This document shows, piece after piece, positions 19,083 through 29,278 of a stretch of DNA of 64,000 nucleotides (the stretch's first letter is position 1; each line of letters begins with the position of its first letter). The stretch spans positions 744,001 to 808,000 of the forward strand of contig NZ_RQFY01000001.1 in the NCBI RefSeq assembly GCF_004769555.1, written 5' to 3'. Both the position numbers and the translations under genes were made by a program. Source of the stretch: Leptospira koniambonensis (GTDB lineage: Bacteria > Spirochaetota > Leptospiria > Leptospirales > Leptospiraceae). Below the pieces are notes generated by a model, which saw nothing but the letters and a program-made list of their open reading frames with translations, was not told where the DNA came from and did not search any database.

Positions 19083-19334
19083 TTAGGCGGAAGGAGCTTC
19101 TTTTGCTGCTTCTTCTGTATAAAGTTTGATTACTTTGGAAGGAATGATCGTGGAGATCGCGTGTTTGTACACCAAACTCTGCTTATTCTCCTGCTCAAGG
19201 ACTATAGTAAAATTATCAAAACTTACCACTTTCCCTTTTAAAGGAACTCCGTTAAGAAGATAGATGGTCAATTCTAGTTTTTCTTTTCTAGCCGTATTGA
19301 GCAGTTGGTCCTGTATATTATTTTTAGCAGACAT
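19083..19334 (-). CDS. hfq: RNA chaperone Hfq
   Basis: 83 residues. Hfq forms a hexameric ring that pairs small RNAs with mRNAs. Sm1 runs [27 protein letters not shown] and Sm2 is [13 protein letters not shown], both close to the proteobacterial protein, including the distal-face YxxxxG region and the Lys of VYKH. The rim patch is RKEK instead of RRER, so lateral RNA binding may be weaker. It lies 14 nt downstream of miaA, the classic miaA-hfq order. Confidence 0.93.
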   Translation of the reverse strand: MSAKNNIQDQLLNTARKEKLELTIYLLNGVPLKGKVVSFDNFTIVLEQENKQSLVYKHAISTIIPSKVIKLYTEEAAKEAPSA

Positions 19335-19348
19335 AGATTTTTATCCGT

Positions 19349-20242
19349 TTATATTTTTATCTTTTTATACGCTTCACTCGGATGGATCGGTTCCAAGATC
19401 TTTTGCTTTCGAAACCAAGTAATCTGACGTTTGGCGTAATTCCTATGAGACTGGCTTAAATTCCCAAAGAATGTCTCAAGGTTGGACGTTCCTTTAATAT
19501 TTTCAAGCGCGAAATTATAACCTAAGGACTGAAGACCGGGACAATCTTCCCCGTATTTATCTGAGACCCTTTTTGCTTCTTCTGCCATTCCAGATTCTAT
19601 CATTTTTTTGGCCCTGGAATCGATCCTGCTATACAATTCCTTTCGATCCAGATCTAAGAAGAAGGCCCCGAGTATATTCAAATTTTTGGAAATTAGGGCG
19701 CCCTTTCCCTCTTCCACTTTTAGTTCGGACCAAAGAGTTCCCATCCAATTTACTTCTAAGGCTCTTCCGTATCTGTAGTTATCGTTCGGAAAGATTTTTT
19801 GGAGAGCTTTGGGATCTAGCTTCTGGAGCTCCTTAATTCTTTCTTCCATACTTAAGGATTCCACTTTCCCTTTTATTTCTTCAGTGATTTTTGGAACGGG
19901 AAACATTCCGTACAAAAAAGCATTTAAATAGAACCCTGTGCCTGCTGTTAAAACTGGGATTTTGCCTCTGGAAAGTATATCATCCAGTGCTTCTTCTGCC
20001 TTTGTTACAAATTTTGCTGCGTCTATGGATTCGGAAGGTGAAAGAAATGAAACTAGATGGTGGGGGATTTTTTCGCAGTCTTCCTGGCTTGGGGCTGCAG
20101 TCCCAATACTTAACTCTTTGTAGATCTGTCTGGAGTCAAAGGAGATAATTTCAAAACGGGAAGGATCTAATTCTCTCACCAGAGCCGTTTTTCCGGCCCC
20201 GGTAGGAGCGGTGATGATCAGAATGGAAGGAAAAGGGGGAAT
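19349..20242 (-). CDS. miaA: tRNA dimethylallyltransferase (apparent ATT start)
   Basis: About 297 residues if started at the ATT at 20242-20240. MiaA adds a dimethylallyl group to A37 of tRNAs reading UNN codons. The P-loop APTGAGKT comes within the first 20 residues, followed by [18 protein letters not shown]. The only standard start in frame, GTG at 20179, lies inside the motif and would destroy the nucleotide site. The upstream gene's stop gives TAATT where the usual coupling signal is TAATG, preceded by a GAGGAGGA ribosome site, so ATT initiation by coupling is the best reading. A TGA closes the frame further up. Confidence 0.85.
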   Translation of the reverse strand: MPPFPSILIITAPTGAGKTALVRELDPSRFEIISFDSRQIYKELSIGTAAPSQEDCEKIPHHLVSFLSPSESIDAAKFVTKAEEALDDILSRGKIPVLTAGTGFYLNAFLYGMFPVPKITEEIKGKVESLSMEERIKELQKLDPKALQKIFPNDNYRYGRALEVNWMGTLWSELKVEEGKGALISKNLNILGAFFLDLDRKELYSRIDSRAKKMIESGMAEEAKRVSDKYGEDCPGLQSLGYNFALENIKGTSNLETFFGNLSQSHRNYAKRQITWFRKQKILEPIHPSEAYKKIKI

Positions 20243-20679
20243 TATTCCTCCTCCTCTTCCTCGTCTTCTTCCTCTTCAAGTGGTTCTTCTACGATACCAC
20301 CTTCTTCTTCTTCGAAACCTGCATCAGAATCGTACTCTAAGTTTTCTTCTGGAAACTCTTCTTCTTCCACTCGAGCGACACGAGACCTGGATTTGGAAGG
20401 AGGACGTTTACTTTGATCGGCTCCACATTTAGGGCAGATTTTTACTTCTTTGTTTAGATCGTAGAACTTAGTTCCACAAGTATGACAGGTGAACTTTTTA
20501 CCCAGAGGATTGAGGGAAGATTTGGATGCAGAAGACTTTTTGGTCCCTGCAGGCTTGCTTGTGCTAGCAACTTCCTTCTTTTTTGCCGGAGGAGTTTTTT
20601 TCTTAGGAGCACTTTTTTTCACCGGAGGTTTGGACTTCGGTGCAGCTTTTTTCTTAACCGTTTTCTTAGCTGTTGCCAT
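20242..20679 (-). CDS. FYDLN-acid protein with histone-like N-terminus
   Basis: 145 residues from the ATG at 20679. Three parts: residues 1-65 are Lys/Pro/Ala-rich like a histone H1 tail ([20 protein letters not shown]); a zinc-ribbon-like centre [17 protein letters not shown] with CPKCG, the FYDLN-acid domain; and a poly-Glu/Asp end. FYDLN-acid proteins are of unknown function. The acidic codons at the end form the ribosome site of miaA. A TTG 39 nt upstream is an unlikely alternative start. Confidence 0.8.
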   Translation of the reverse strand: MATAKKTVKKKAAPKSKPPVKKSAPKKKTPPAKKKEVASTSKPAGTKKSSASKSSLNPLGKKFTCHTCGTKFYDLNKEVKICPKCGADQSKRPPSKSRSRVARVEEEEFPEENLEYDSDAGFEEEEGGIVEEPLEEEEDEEEEEE

Positions 20680-20793
20680 CGGAATTGACCATGCTGGAAG
20701 ACACCTATTCCGATTCAAGTTGAAAAAGGTATATTTTGTAAGTCCTTTTAAAAAAAACGTATAAAATGTAGCTCTTCAAAATATTCAAGGTTT

Positions 20794-21540
20794 ATGGTCC
20801 ATCTGAGCGTAAATGTAAACAAAATTGCAACTTTGAGAAACTCCAGAGGTGGAAATCATCCGGACCTGATCTATCTATCCAAACTAATTTTGGATTCCGG
20901 CGCTCACGGAATTACAGTTCATCCCAGAGAAGACGAAAGACATATAAAAAAAGACGACGTATTCGATCTGCGGGAATTTCTCACGTTCTACAATAGGGAT
21001 AAAAAGAAGAAGATAGAATATAATATGGAAGGAGAACCTTCTTCCCGATTTTTAGATCTTGTTCTGGAAGCAAAACCGGACCAGGCGACGTTAGTTCCAG
21101 TAACTCCAGGAGAGATCACTTCTGATCATGGTTTCGATTTGAAGAAGGACTCCTCAGAATTGAAAAATTATATCCGAAGTATCCAAGATGCTGGCATCCG
21201 GGTTTCTATCTTCATGGAGACGGATTTAGAGAATCTTAAATTAGTAAAAGATACCGGCGCGGATCGTGTAGAATTTTATACAGGTCCTTATGCCCACGCT
21301 TTTGATCATTCTCCTGAAAAAGGTAAATCCTCTTTCGAATCTTTCAAAAACGCGGCTGAGTTCCTACAGTCCCAGAAAATAGGGATTAACGCAGGCCACG
21401 ACCTGGATCATTTCAATCTTCCTCTATTCTCTCAACTTCCAGGTTTGGAAGAAGTGTCCATCGGCCACAGACTAATGTCTTACGCACTCGAAGTCGGGTT
21501 AGAGACATCCGTGAAGGAATATCTAAAGGCTCTTAGCTAA
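20794..21540 (+). CDS. pdxJ: Pyridoxine 5'-phosphate synthase
   Basis: 248 residues, full length. It condenses 1-deoxyxylulose-5-phosphate with 3-amino-2-oxopropyl phosphate to pyridoxine phosphate. Diagnostic motifs: [16 protein letters not shown] at the start, [12 protein letters not shown] (His/Arg of the active site), [26 protein letters not shown], and [11 protein letters not shown] near the end. Monocistronic, divergent from the FYDLN gene and convergent with the TPR lipoprotein. Confidence 0.93.
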   Translation: MVHLSVNVNKIATLRNSRGGNHPDLIYLSKLILDSGAHGITVHPREDERHIKKDDVFDLREFLTFYNRDKKKKIEYNMEGEPSSRFLDLVLEAKPDQATLVPVTPGEITSDHGFDLKKDSSELKNYIRSIQDAGIRVSIFMETDLENLKLVKDTGADRVEFYTGPYAHAFDHSPEKGKSSFESFKNAAEFLQSQKIGINAGHDLDHFNLPLFSQLPGLEEVSIGHRLMSYALEVGLETSVKEYLKALS

Positions 21541-21630
21541 TTTTCACGCGAAGCCGCGAAGACCGCTAAGGTTTGTTATCGATTAAGGGAAAAAACCTTC
21601 TTTCCTTTGCGACTTTGCGTGGAACTAGTT
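21541..21630. repeat. Inverted repeat, dispersed intergenic family (copy 2)
   Basis: The whole gap between two convergent genes is an inverted repeat: TTTCACGCGAAGCCGCGAAG on the left, the reverse complement of CCACGCAAAGTCGCAAAGG on the right. The core unit CACGCAAAG-CGCAAAG is shared with 60300-60395. It may act as a bidirectional transcript end. Confidence 0.65.
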
Positions 21631-22544
21631 CATTTAACTTGAACAGGAGAGTCCGAAAGTTCTTTGGCGAGTTCCTTGAAAGAAGAATAATTCGAATCTT
21701 CTGAAAGTAGTAAAAAAGCTGCTTTTTTTAAATTCGCGGAGAGTAAGGAAGTCTCTGAGTTTGTTTTGGCTAATTCTTCTAAATTTGATTTAAAACTCAA
21801 AAGATGTTTTTTGGCAGAAACCTGGTCCTTTATAGAAACCGCTTTTTTGAGTTCTTTCCAGGATTGTGTGGCTTTATTCCCTGAAACCAGATCCTTGGGG
21901 GTCCTACCGAATTCTCCACTTAGGTCCCAGACCTTTTTATATGGATGGTTCTTTTCCAGAAATTTATAATATTCGGAAGAAGGTTTGAATGTGTTCGGTT
22001 TTGCTTTAGAGATTAATTCTTTGTCCAGTCCACATTCTGCAAATATTCCTTTGGTTAAGGATTCTTTGGAAATGGATTGAATTTCTATAAGTTTAGAAAC
22101 GGATTCGGAAGCTTCTGCAATATTCCCTTTTTTGCATGCGGAGATTGCAGTTTTATACAAAACTTCTTCCTGGTCCGCGAGAGCAGATTTTTCGGATTCC
22201 AATTTTAAAGAAGAAGAGAATGCAAGTTCTTGGTAAAGAGGATCGTTTGGATCAGAATTTTTTGCTCTGACTGCGTATTCCCAAGCAGATTGATTTTCTC
22301 CCAAAGAATCGTATAAAATGGATAAATTATAACAAGCGAGTCCCCTATCTTTTCTCAGGGATCTGCAGGAAGATTTTAATAAATCTAAAGAAGATTTTCT
22401 TTCTTCTTCTGTTCCGTAAAAATCTAGGATTGCCTGTTCTTGTATGAGTTCCGACCCGAATCTTCCCCCGCCTGGGACGGAAACAGAAGTGCAGTAAAAA
22501 GTTCCCACAAAGCAGAAAAAACTAAGAATACAGAACTTTTCCAA
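21630..22544 (-). CDS. TPR-like lipoprotein (TTG start)
   Basis: 304 residues if started at the TTG at 22544. The longer open frame overlaps the divergent protease gene and gives no signal sequence. From the TTG the product begins MEKFCILSFFCFVGTFYC, a good lipoprotein signal with Cys18. The mature part is helical, with TPR-like pairs (ACYNLSILYDSLGENQSAWEYAVRAKNSDPND). Ribosome site is weak. The function is unknown; it is probably a periplasmic scaffold. Confidence 0.6.
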   Translation of the reverse strand: MEKFCILSFFCFVGTFYCTSVSVPGGGRFGSELIQEQAILDFYGTEEERKSSLDLLKSSCRSLRKDRGLACYNLSILYDSLGENQSAWEYAVRAKNSDPNDPLYQELAFSSSLKLESEKSALADQEEVLYKTAISACKKGNIAEASESVSKLIEIQSISKESLTKGIFAECGLDKELISKAKPNTFKPSSEYYKFLEKNHPYKKVWDLSGEFGRTPKDLVSGNKATQSWKELKKAVSIKDQVSAKKHLLSFKSNLEELAKTNSETSLLSANLKKAAFLLLSEDSNYSSFKELAKELSDSPVQVK

Positions 22545-22641
22545 AACTTTATAGAATAAGAGATTTCGGGGGAATAGATTGACAATGCTTGTTCCGGGTG
22601 GAAAATGATCGAAAATCAACCTTGAAAAAAGAGGACCCGAT

Positions 22642-24462
22642 TTGAAAAGCTTGAGATCCCTCTCCTTATCCTTTCTTTCAGTTATCTTATGTACGAGCAT
22701 CTTCTTCTGCCAACCCTCTTCCGGAAATTCCAAGACCACGGCAGATTTCACTCTCAAAGATTTTGACAGCGTAGTCAAGACTGTTGAGGGAAACTATATA
22801 GATAAAAATATAGATAAAAACCGTGCCTATAAGGACGCAGCGGTTTTTGCACTTCTATCTTTGCCTCATGGCCTCTATCTATATCCGGAAAGTTATTTTA
22901 CTGATCGAGAAAAATACGAAGAGTCGGATGATATTTTCCCGGGCAAATCTTTCAAACTTTCTCCGGAGGACAAATTTGTTCTATTCGATCCGGATTATAA
23001 AGAAGTAGAGAAGATCCGAGACAGAAAATTAAAAGAAGAGTCTAACAAACCTAAACTTTCAAATGACGAGGTTCTCAAGTTAGTTGAAAGGGAGAAGGTC
23101 CGCAAAAAAGTTCTGACCGCTAAATGGGAACAGACCAATTTTTCCAAAAAAGACTTTGATAGAGTCCTTGCTTATCTCGAAAAAAATCTGCAAAACTATA
23201 CAACTCCTCCACTCAAAGACCCATTTGGAGAAGAAGATACTAAAGATAAAGAGCCATTCAGCATCAAGGATGTATATCTAGCTGCTGCAAACGGTTATCT
23301 TTCTTCTTTAGATCCACATAGCCAAGTATTCCTAAAAGCTGCCTGGGAAGAATCCATGGCAAAAATCGAAGACGGAAGTTTCGAAGGAATTGGAGCAATC
23401 TTGAGTGGCGGCGGTAATAAAGAAGTTATCGTAGAAAACCCATTAGAAGGAAGACCTGCAGTTACTGCTGGTGTTCGCGCAGGAGATGTGATCCTTGCAG
23501 TGGATGGAAAATCCACAAAAGGAATGTTACTCGACAAAGTAGTCGAAAGGATCAAAGGAAAAAAAGGATCCAAAGTAATTCTCACCATCCGCAGAAAAGG
23601 TGTGGCAGGAACTTTGGCGATCGAAGTGATCCGAGATACTATCGAGATCCGAAATATTACGAGTAAGCTGATAGACAATCATCCTTATATCGGATATATC
23701 AAGCTAACTGGTTTCGTAAAATCAGATCCATCTGTTGATAAAGAATTCGTTCAACATTTTAAAGAATTAGAAAAACAATCTACTGGTAAAGGAACCAAAC
23801 TAAAAGCGCTAGTTCTGGATCTTAGAAATAACCCAGGTGGTTATTTGGATCTAGCAATTGATCTTGCAGATATGTTTGTGACTAACGGACTTATCGTTTC
23901 CGTAAAAAGTCCGAACAGAAGTCCTGAAGATTCTAATGCAGGTAAAAAAGATCTAACTGATCTACCTGTTGCAGTTCTAATCAATGCAAAGTCTGCTTCT
24001 GCTTCTGAGATTGTAGCTTCTGCACTTAAACATCACGGTCGTGGTTTGATCCTGGGAGAGAGATCGTTCGGAAAAGCAACCGTTCAAAAACTACAAGAGT
24101 TAAGAGGAAACGGAGCTTATTATATCAAACTTACTCAGTCCAGATATTATGCACCTTCCGGAAATACGATCCAAGTAGTCGGAGTTAAACCTGATGTGGA
24201 TGTTTCTTCCGAAGAGGATGGTAGTTTCCCATTTCATTACCGCGAAGAAAACATGTGGAATCACCTTCCAGAGTTACCTTCTTCTGCTGAAGAAAAAAGC
24301 CATTTCGACGTGAAAAAATTAGAAGGCTGGGTAAAATCAAACGGACAAGCGGAGAAGTTCATACAAGAACATAAGAACGATCCGATCAAGCCTGACTTTC
24401 AATTGATCCGTTCTATAGATTACGTAGATGCTCTTTTAAATACTGGTACAAAACGTAAGTAA
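22642..24462 (+). CDS. S41-family C-terminal processing protease, lipoprotein-like
   Basis: 606 residues, starting at a TTG with a GAGGA site. Signal peptide with a possible lipobox IFFC (Cys23), long N-terminal helical region, PDZ domain (about 245-325, [25 protein letters not shown]), then the S41 domain. The catalytic pair is visible: Ser453 in [10 protein letters not shown] and Lys478 in SFGKAT. Such proteases trim envelope proteins in the periplasm. Divergent from the TPR lipoprotein. It is longer than usual because of an insert around 85-200. Confidence 0.88.
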   Translation: MKSLRSLSLSFLSVILCTSIFFCQPSSGNSKTTADFTLKDFDSVVKTVEGNYIDKNIDKNRAYKDAAVFALLSLPHGLYLYPESYFTDREKYEESDDIFPGKSFKLSPEDKFVLFDPDYKEVEKIRDRKLKEESNKPKLSNDEVLKLVEREKVRKKVLTAKWEQTNFSKKDFDRVLAYLEKNLQNYTTPPLKDPFGEEDTKDKEPFSIKDVYLAAANGYLSSLDPHSQVFLKAAWEESMAKIEDGSFEGIGAILSGGGNKEVIVENPLEGRPAVTAGVRAGDVILAVDGKSTKGMLLDKVVERIKGKKGSKVILTIRRKGVAGTLAIEVIRDTIEIRNITSKLIDNHPYIGYIKLTGFVKSDPSVDKEFVQHFKELEKQSTGKGTKLKALVLDLRNNPGGYLDLAIDLADMFVTNGLIVSVKSPNRSPEDSNAGKKDLTDLPVAVLINAKSASASEIVASALKHHGRGLILGERSFGKATVQKLQELRGNGAYYIKLTQSRYYAPSGNTIQVVGVKPDVDVSSEEDGSFPFHYREENMWNHLPELPSSAEEKSHFDVKKLEGWVKSNGQAEKFIQEHKNDPIKPDFQLIRSIDYVDALLNTGTKRK

Positions 24463-24473
24463 TCAATCTAATC

Positions 24474-24494
24474 TCGGCGGTGTAAAGCCGCCGA
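24474..24494 (+). promoter_or_regulatory. GC hairpin between S41 protease and nadB
   Basis: CGGCGG and GCCGCCG pair in the 44-nt gap between the two genes. No T run follows; it may protect an mRNA end. Confidence 0.35.
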
Positions 24495-24506
24495 AAATCT
24501 GTATAA

Positions 24507-26123
24507 ATGCCAAGAATTAAAACCGATTTTTTAGTCATTGGGAGCGGTATTACCGGCCTTTTCCAAGCATTAAAACTTTCTAATGTAGGCGAAACAGTGA
24601 TCGTGACCAAAAAGTCCGATTACGAGTCTAATACCAATTATGCTCAGGGCGGGATCGCCTCCGTTTTTGCTCAAGGAGACAAATTCGAAGATCACGTAAC
24701 AGACACACTGGAATCAGGAGCAGGCCTCTGTGATCCGGAAGCAGTCCGTGTTTTGGTAGAAGAAGGTCCTCCTCTAGTCAAAGAACTTTTAGAATACGGC
24801 GTTCCATTCAACCTAAACCAAGAGGGTGAATTCGATCTTCATAGAGAAGGTGGACATGGAACAAATAGAATTGTTCACGCTCATGACAGAACAGGTCACG
24901 AGATCGAAAAAACACTTTTACAGATCGTAAAACAAAACCCAAATATTAGAATATTAGAATACCATACTGTGGTAGATCTGATCACTCCTCACCATCTCAA
25001 AAAGAAGGGACTTATCTGTTTTGGAGCTTATGTTCTCTCCAACCAAACAGGAGAAGTAATCCCAATCCTTGCTAAAAAAACAATTATTGCAAGTGGTGGA
25101 TCAGGACAGGTATATTCTCATACTACAAATCCTAAGATCGCAACCGGAGATGGAGTTGCCTGTGCTTATCGTGCAGGAGCAGAGATCCGAAATATGGAAT
25201 TTTACCAATTTCATCCTACTTCTCTTTATCATGAAAAAGGTGATTCATTCCTAATTTCAGAGGCAGTCAGAGGAAAAGGTGCAGTATTGCTTGGAATGGA
25301 CGGGGAACCGTTCATGAAAAAATACCATCCGATGGCTGATCTTGCCACAAGAGATATAGTTGCAAGAGCGATTGACGCGGAAATGAAGAAGTCCGGAGAT
25401 CCGCATGTATGGTTGGATATCTCACATAAACCTGCTGCAGAAATTAAAGAAGCCTTCCCTTCTATTTATGCAAAATGCCTTGAGCTGGGAATAGATATCA
25501 CTACGGATCCGATCCCAGTTGTGCCTGCGGCCCATTTTATGTGTGGAGGAATTGCAACTGACCTTTGGGGAAAAACTAGAATAGAGAATTTATTCGCTGC
25601 GGGAGAAGCTTCCTGCACTGGAGTACACGGTGGTAATCGTCTGGCATCTAATAGTTTATTAGAATGTCTTGTATTCTCCAATCGTATCGCAGAAGAGATC
25701 CGTAAAAATCCACCTGATTTCTTACCTGAACATAAACAAATTCCTGATTGGGACAAAGAGGGTCTGGTAAATACGGAAGAATGGGTATTGATCTCCCATG
25801 ATCTTTCGGAGATTAAAAACACAATGTCCAATTATGTGGGAATTGTTCGCTCTAATCTACGTTTAGAAAGAGCAAAAAGAAGAATGGACCTGATCTATGC
25901 AGAAGTTAGAGACTATTATAATAGAACAATAGTCACAAATCCTCTATTAGAACTTCGTAATTTGGTTTTGGTGGCTGAATTGATTATTCGTTCTGCACTT
26001 GCCAGGCACGAAAGTAGAGGACTACATTATTCTACTGATTATCCAGAGAACAGATCCCCATCCAGACATGATACAATTTTGATCAATGATCTGGTCCATG
26101 GGGACCTGCAAGCGCCTCTTTAG
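24507..26123 (+). CDS. nadB: L-aspartate oxidase
   Basis: 538 residues, full length. It oxidises aspartate to iminoaspartate, the first step of NAD synthesis, with FAD. Motifs: the FAD loop [22 protein letters not shown], the [19 protein letters not shown] block, FYQFHPTSL and [18 protein letters not shown]. It ends with the fumarate-reductase-type helical domain. Its stop is 1 nt from the end of the convergent DUF1566 lipoprotein gene, where the duplicated cassette begins. It may be co-transcribed with the protease. Confidence 0.94.
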   Translation: MPRIKTDFLVIGSGITGLFQALKLSNVGETVIVTKKSDYESNTNYAQGGIASVFAQGDKFEDHVTDTLESGAGLCDPEAVRVLVEEGPPLVKELLEYGVPFNLNQEGEFDLHREGGHGTNRIVHAHDRTGHEIEKTLLQIVKQNPNIRILEYHTVVDLITPHHLKKKGLICFGAYVLSNQTGEVIPILAKKTIIASGGSGQVYSHTTNPKIATGDGVACAYRAGAEIRNMEFYQFHPTSLYHEKGDSFLISEAVRGKGAVLLGMDGEPFMKKYHPMADLATRDIVARAIDAEMKKSGDPHVWLDISHKPAAEIKEAFPSIYAKCLELGIDITTDPIPVVPAAHFMCGGIATDLWGKTRIENLFAAGEASCTGVHGGNRLASNSLLECLVFSNRIAEEIRKNPPDFLPEHKQIPDWDKEGLVNTEEWVLISHDLSEIKNTMSNYVGIVRSNLRLERAKRRMDLIYAEVRDYYNRTIVTNPLLELRNLVLVAELIIRSALARHESRGLHYSTDYPENRSPSRHDTILINDLVHGDLQAPL

Positions 26124-26124
26124 A

Positions 26125-26811
26125 TTATCTTACGCAGCGAACAAAATATCTGCTGGTTTTGCTAAATGTTTCGTCGTCGCCAAATTTATCTCTGGTAAAA
26201 GATACTGCTCTAGCTGTTTTACCTGCTATATCCTGCTCGTTAGCTGTGGAACTCCAATAGAAAGACTCTATGGTATCTGGAAATTTTAACAGCATGAAGT
26301 TGCGGCTATTTGAGCTTAAATATTTTAGCTCGATAAAACTAGCAACTCTCCAATCTGTATGACCACCTGTGTTATCATTTGCACAGGAATCATATGCTTC
26401 CGAACTACCTGGAATCCCTATCGGAGATACATTTGTAAGTGTTTGAGGAAGTCCTAAGGTATTACAAGAATTCAGATCTACATTACAATATTGTAACTCT
26501 TCTGCTCCGAAAGAACTAGGATTGGCAAGTGTTCCACTTGCTCCTCTACAATTGAAAGAATTTGCATCTCCGCTGAATACTTGGCCTTGGCTACAAGTCT
26601 TCCACATTAACCCGCCACTAGCATCAGTTGTTGTTCCATCTCCATTATTAGTGAAACTTTGGAAAAACAGTGCACCCGCGATTAAATCGCTATCATCTTC
26701 TTCTCTGAAGCCGTAAGGACTACGATCCAATTTCTCTTCACAACCCATCGCGAGCATACTAAACGCGAATAAGGTGAATAATGATCTTATTATATAATAT
26801 ACTTTTCTCAT
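26125..26811 (-). CDS. DUF1566-type lipoprotein, copy A
   Basis: 228 residues, lipobox LAMGC (Cys24). The mature part carries a DUF1566/Lcl-like domain: DNTGGHTDWRVASFIELKYL, SFYWSSTANEQDIAGKTARAVSF and a YFVRCVR end; internal Cys are even in number and probably paired. Residue 22 is the only difference from copy B at 28582, although about 15 silent base changes separate the two. It follows its partner barrel by 10 nt, with AAGGAAAAAG as the ribosome site. Anchored and possibly surface-exposed; ligand unknown. Confidence 0.85.
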   Translation of the reverse strand: MRKVYYIIRSLFTLFAFSMLAMGCEEKLDRSPYGFREEDDSDLIAGALFFQSFTNNGDGTTTDASGGLMWKTCSQGQVFSGDANSFNCRGASGTLANPSSFGAEELQYCNVDLNSCNTLGLPQTLTNVSPIGIPGSSEAYDSCANDNTGGHTDWRVASFIELKYLSSNSRNFMLLKFPDTIESFYWSSTANEQDIAGKTARAVSFTRDKFGDDETFSKTSRYFVRCVR

Positions 26812-26821
26812 TTCTTTTTCC

Positions 26822-28339
26822 TTAGAACGCGTGGCTGAAGTTTACGAATAATTGTTCGTCTTCTTTTGATTTTGCCCAGTCGATCATAATGATCGTTGCC
26901 TGGTTCCAAGCGATCCTGAGTCCGAGACCATGTGAATATTTATAATCCTTAGTTCCAACCTTATGTTCGTCGTCCCAAACTCGTCCGAAGTCCATGAATG
27001 GCACTAAGTTAAATGCGAAGTATTCATCTCCTACTTTTAAGGATCCGAATTTCCATCTCACCTCCAGGTTACCCCAGCCCATCATTCTTCCTACGAAGCG
27101 GTCCTGTTTGTAACCACGGATGGTACGAATACCTCCGAGTCCTCCGATCAAACCTTCTGTTCCCCACATGTTACGGTATTCGAAGAATGGAACATCTCCT
27201 TCGGAGAGTCCTGCTCCAAAACGAGAAGCGATAACGAGTTTTTCGAAAGCTTTCGGAAATGGACTCCAGAAGAATTTTCCCTGAGCAAAGTATTTTTGGA
27301 AATTGAAGTCTGAACCGAAAGCCTTGCTGTTCTTTTCAAAGGTTCCTTCTAAGAAAACTCCGCTGTTTGGATCAGGTTCGAAGTCACGAGTATCATATAC
27401 TAATGCAAGACGAACTGCATTTACGTATCCACCGTGATAACCTAAGATCTTTCCTGCTTCTGCGTCTTCGGTCAGACGGGTTTTGGCGTTAGGCACATAT
27501 GCACCGTAATCCATACCTAAAACCGGATCGAAACCTTGTGCTTTTTTTCCATCGAAAGTTCTGATAATATTTTCAGAAATTTTCATCCCGGCGACTAAAC
27601 GAACAGTCCCGCCGAAGAAAGATCTCTCAGTACTCGTATTAATCATTGGAGTTTCGATAATGTATCCGTTGTACATTCTGTTAGTAACAACGAATCCAGG
27701 CTGGCTCTGAACTCCGTAGTAAGTATTCCCACCAAAATTGACCGGATCTTGAGGACCTCCAGGTCTATAATAGCTATTATTTCTTTGTTGGTCCGCGAAG
27801 GTAGCGTTTGTGTAATAATCTCCGCCCGGCTGGTTACGGTCATAATAATTCAGAGTTTTTAGGGAACCTTCACCTATTCCAAAATAGAGAGTGGTAGGTG
27901 TAATTGTCAGAAACGCATCTGCACGAAGACGCCATTGCGTATTCGCAATAAATGGCATATCCAAACTGAGCTGATGGTATTGAGCATTTTTGCTAGTATT
28001 AAAATACTGAGCAAAGAACCTAAGTCTGTATGGAGTATAATCGAATAACGGATCTGATTTCAGACCGTTATTATAAGCATACGCACGAACACCAAAACCG
28101 ACACCTTCAAGTGGATCTGAATTAATAAGAGGAAGTCCGGTAGGATACCAACCTTCCCTTTTAACTGCTAAGTCTTTTGCACAAAGCTGTTTAGATGTAT
28201 CCATATGAAACGGTAAATTTTTGCGAGCAGCTGGCTTCTCGCATCCCGGTTCAGGAATATAATCATCGGCGCTTAATTCTAGAACGCCTGCCACAAAACA
28301 AATCGCTAGCACCAGCGATTTAATTTCTTTAATCCTCAT
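26822..28339 (-). CDS. Omp85/BamA-like outer-membrane barrel, copy A
   Basis: 505 residues from the ATG at 28339, which has CCGGAG 7 nt upstream; a GTG at 28345 is the alternative. Signal peptide about 1-25, then a short Cys-containing region ([15 protein letters not shown]) and a large 16-strand-like C-terminal barrel resembling surface-antigen D15: [38 protein letters not shown] (the L6-like RGY motif), [11 protein letters not shown], ending FSHAF. No POTRA domains are seen. It could insert or export lipids or proteins. Paired with the lipoprotein copy A. Confidence 0.85.
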   Translation of the reverse strand: MRIKEIKSLVLAICFVAGVLELSADDYIPEPGCEKPAARKNLPFHMDTSKQLCAKDLAVKREGWYPTGLPLINSDPLEGVGFGVRAYAYNNGLKSDPLFDYTPYRLRFFAQYFNTSKNAQYHQLSLDMPFIANTQWRLRADAFLTITPTTLYFGIGEGSLKTLNYYDRNQPGGDYYTNATFADQQRNNSYYRPGGPQDPVNFGGNTYYGVQSQPGFVVTNRMYNGYIIETPMINTSTERSFFGGTVRLVAGMKISENIIRTFDGKKAQGFDPVLGMDYGAYVPNAKTRLTEDAEAGKILGYHGGYVNAVRLALVYDTRDFEPDPNSGVFLEGTFEKNSKAFGSDFNFQKYFAQGKFFWSPFPKAFEKLVIASRFGAGLSEGDVPFFEYRNMWGTEGLIGGLGGIRTIRGYKQDRFVGRMMGWGNLEVRWKFGSLKVGDEYFAFNLVPFMDFGRVWDDEHKVGTKDYKYSHGLGLRIAWNQATIIMIDWAKSKEDEQLFVNFSHAF

Positions 28340-28372
28340 GTACACTCCGGATTTAAGATTTTAAGTTCGTTA

Positions 28373-28401
28373 GTTATTGAAGTTGGAAGAGCTTATGTCA
28401 A
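28373..28401 (-). promoter_or_regulatory. Promoter of barrel copy A
   Basis: On the minus strand TTGACA (28401-28396), a 17-nt spacer, then AATAAC (28378-28373), about 35 nt before the start codon. Confidence 0.5.
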
Positions 28402-28431
28402 TTGAAAATTTCGAATTAGGGTTTTGGTGAC

Positions 28432-28464
28432 CCCGTTCATCACGCAAAAGTTCCCTTTCATCAC
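28432..28464 (-). promoter_or_regulatory. Direct repeat, two helical turns apart, upstream of promoter A
   Basis: Two 12-nt units CCC(G/T)TTCATCAC stand at 28432-28443 and 28453-28464, a 21-nt period, 31-63 nt upstream of the -35 element. This is the layout of tandem activator sites. The equivalent region of cassette B lacks it. Confidence 0.45.
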
Positions 28465-28541
28465 AGGGGTTATAAAAAAATTATCTAATTATACATTAGT
28501 AAAACACGATTTCGACTCAGATATAAGAGATATATAAGTAG

Positions 28542-28565
28542 ACCCTCGTTTAGGAAAACGAGGGT
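28542..28565 (-). terminator. Hairpin after lipoprotein copy B
   Basis: ACCCTCGTTT and AAACGAGGGT form a perfect 10-bp stem with a 4-nt loop, 17 nt past the stop of lipoprotein copy B. The tail is AT-rich but not a pure T run. Confidence 0.55.
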
Positions 28566-28581
28566 ATTATGAATTTGTAAA

Positions 28582-29268
28582 TTATCTTACGCAGCGAACA
28601 AAATATCTGCTGGTTTTGCTAAATGTTTCGTCGTCGCCAAATTTATCTCTGGTAAAAGATACTGCTCTAGCTGTTTTACCTGCTATATCCTGCTCGTTAG
28701 CTGTGGAACTCCAATAGAAAGACTCTATGGTATCTGGAAATTTTAACAGCATGAAGTTGCGGCTATTTGAGCTTAAATATTTTAGCTCGATAAAACTAGC
28801 AACTCTCCAATCTGTATGACCCCCTGTGTTATCATTTGCACAGGAATCATATGCTTCCGAACTACCTGGAATTCCTATCGGAGATACATTTGTAAGTGTT
28901 TGAGGAAGTCCTAAGGTATTACAAGAATTCAGATCTACATTACAATATTGTAACTCTTCTGCTCCGAAAGAACTAGGATTAGCAAGTGTTCCACTTGCTC
29001 CTCTACAATTGAAAGAATTTGCATCACCGCTGAATACTTGGCCTTGGCTACAAGTCTTCCACATCAACCCGCCACTAGCATCAGTTGTTGTTCCATCTCC
29101 ATTATTAGTGAAACTTTGGAAAAAGAGTGCACCCGCAATCAGGTCACTATCGTCTTCTTCTCGGAAGCCATAAGGACTACGATCCAATTTCTCTTCACAG
29201 CCTATCGCGAGCATACTAAACGCGAATAAGGTGAATAATGATCTTATTATATAATATACTTTTCTCAT
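28582..29268 (-). CDS. DUF1566-type lipoprotein, copy B
   Basis: 228 residues, identical to copy A apart from Ile22 for Met22. Lipobox LAIGC (Cys24). By eye about 16 base differences occur over 687, most in the 5' third, all but one silent. The near-identity starts about 1-2 nt outside the stop codon and fades into the barrel gene upstream. The tandem pair points to an old duplication under strong purifying selection, or repeated gene conversion. Co-transcribed with barrel copy B. Confidence 0.85.
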   Translation of the reverse strand: MRKVYYIIRSLFTLFAFSMLAIGCEEKLDRSPYGFREEDDSDLIAGALFFQSFTNNGDGTTTDASGGLMWKTCSQGQVFSGDANSFNCRGASGTLANPSSFGAEELQYCNVDLNSCNTLGLPQTLTNVSPIGIPGSSEAYDSCANDNTGGHTDWRVASFIELKYLSSNSRNFMLLKFPDTIESFYWSSTANEQDIAGKTARAVSFTRDKFGDDETFSKTSRYFVRCVR

Positions 29269-29278
29269 TTCTTTTTCC

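Noticed and set aside
19349..20179. GTG start for miaA at 20179
   Set aside because: It falls after the P-loop and would give a protein lacking its nucleotide-binding site.
22545..22778. Upstream extension of the TPR lipoprotein into the protease gene
   Set aside because: Overlaps the protease start and places the signal sequence in the middle of the protein.
26121..29277. Assembly duplication of the lipoprotein gene
   Set aside because: About 16 scattered base differences, mostly silent, and diverged barrels between the copies argue for two real genes.
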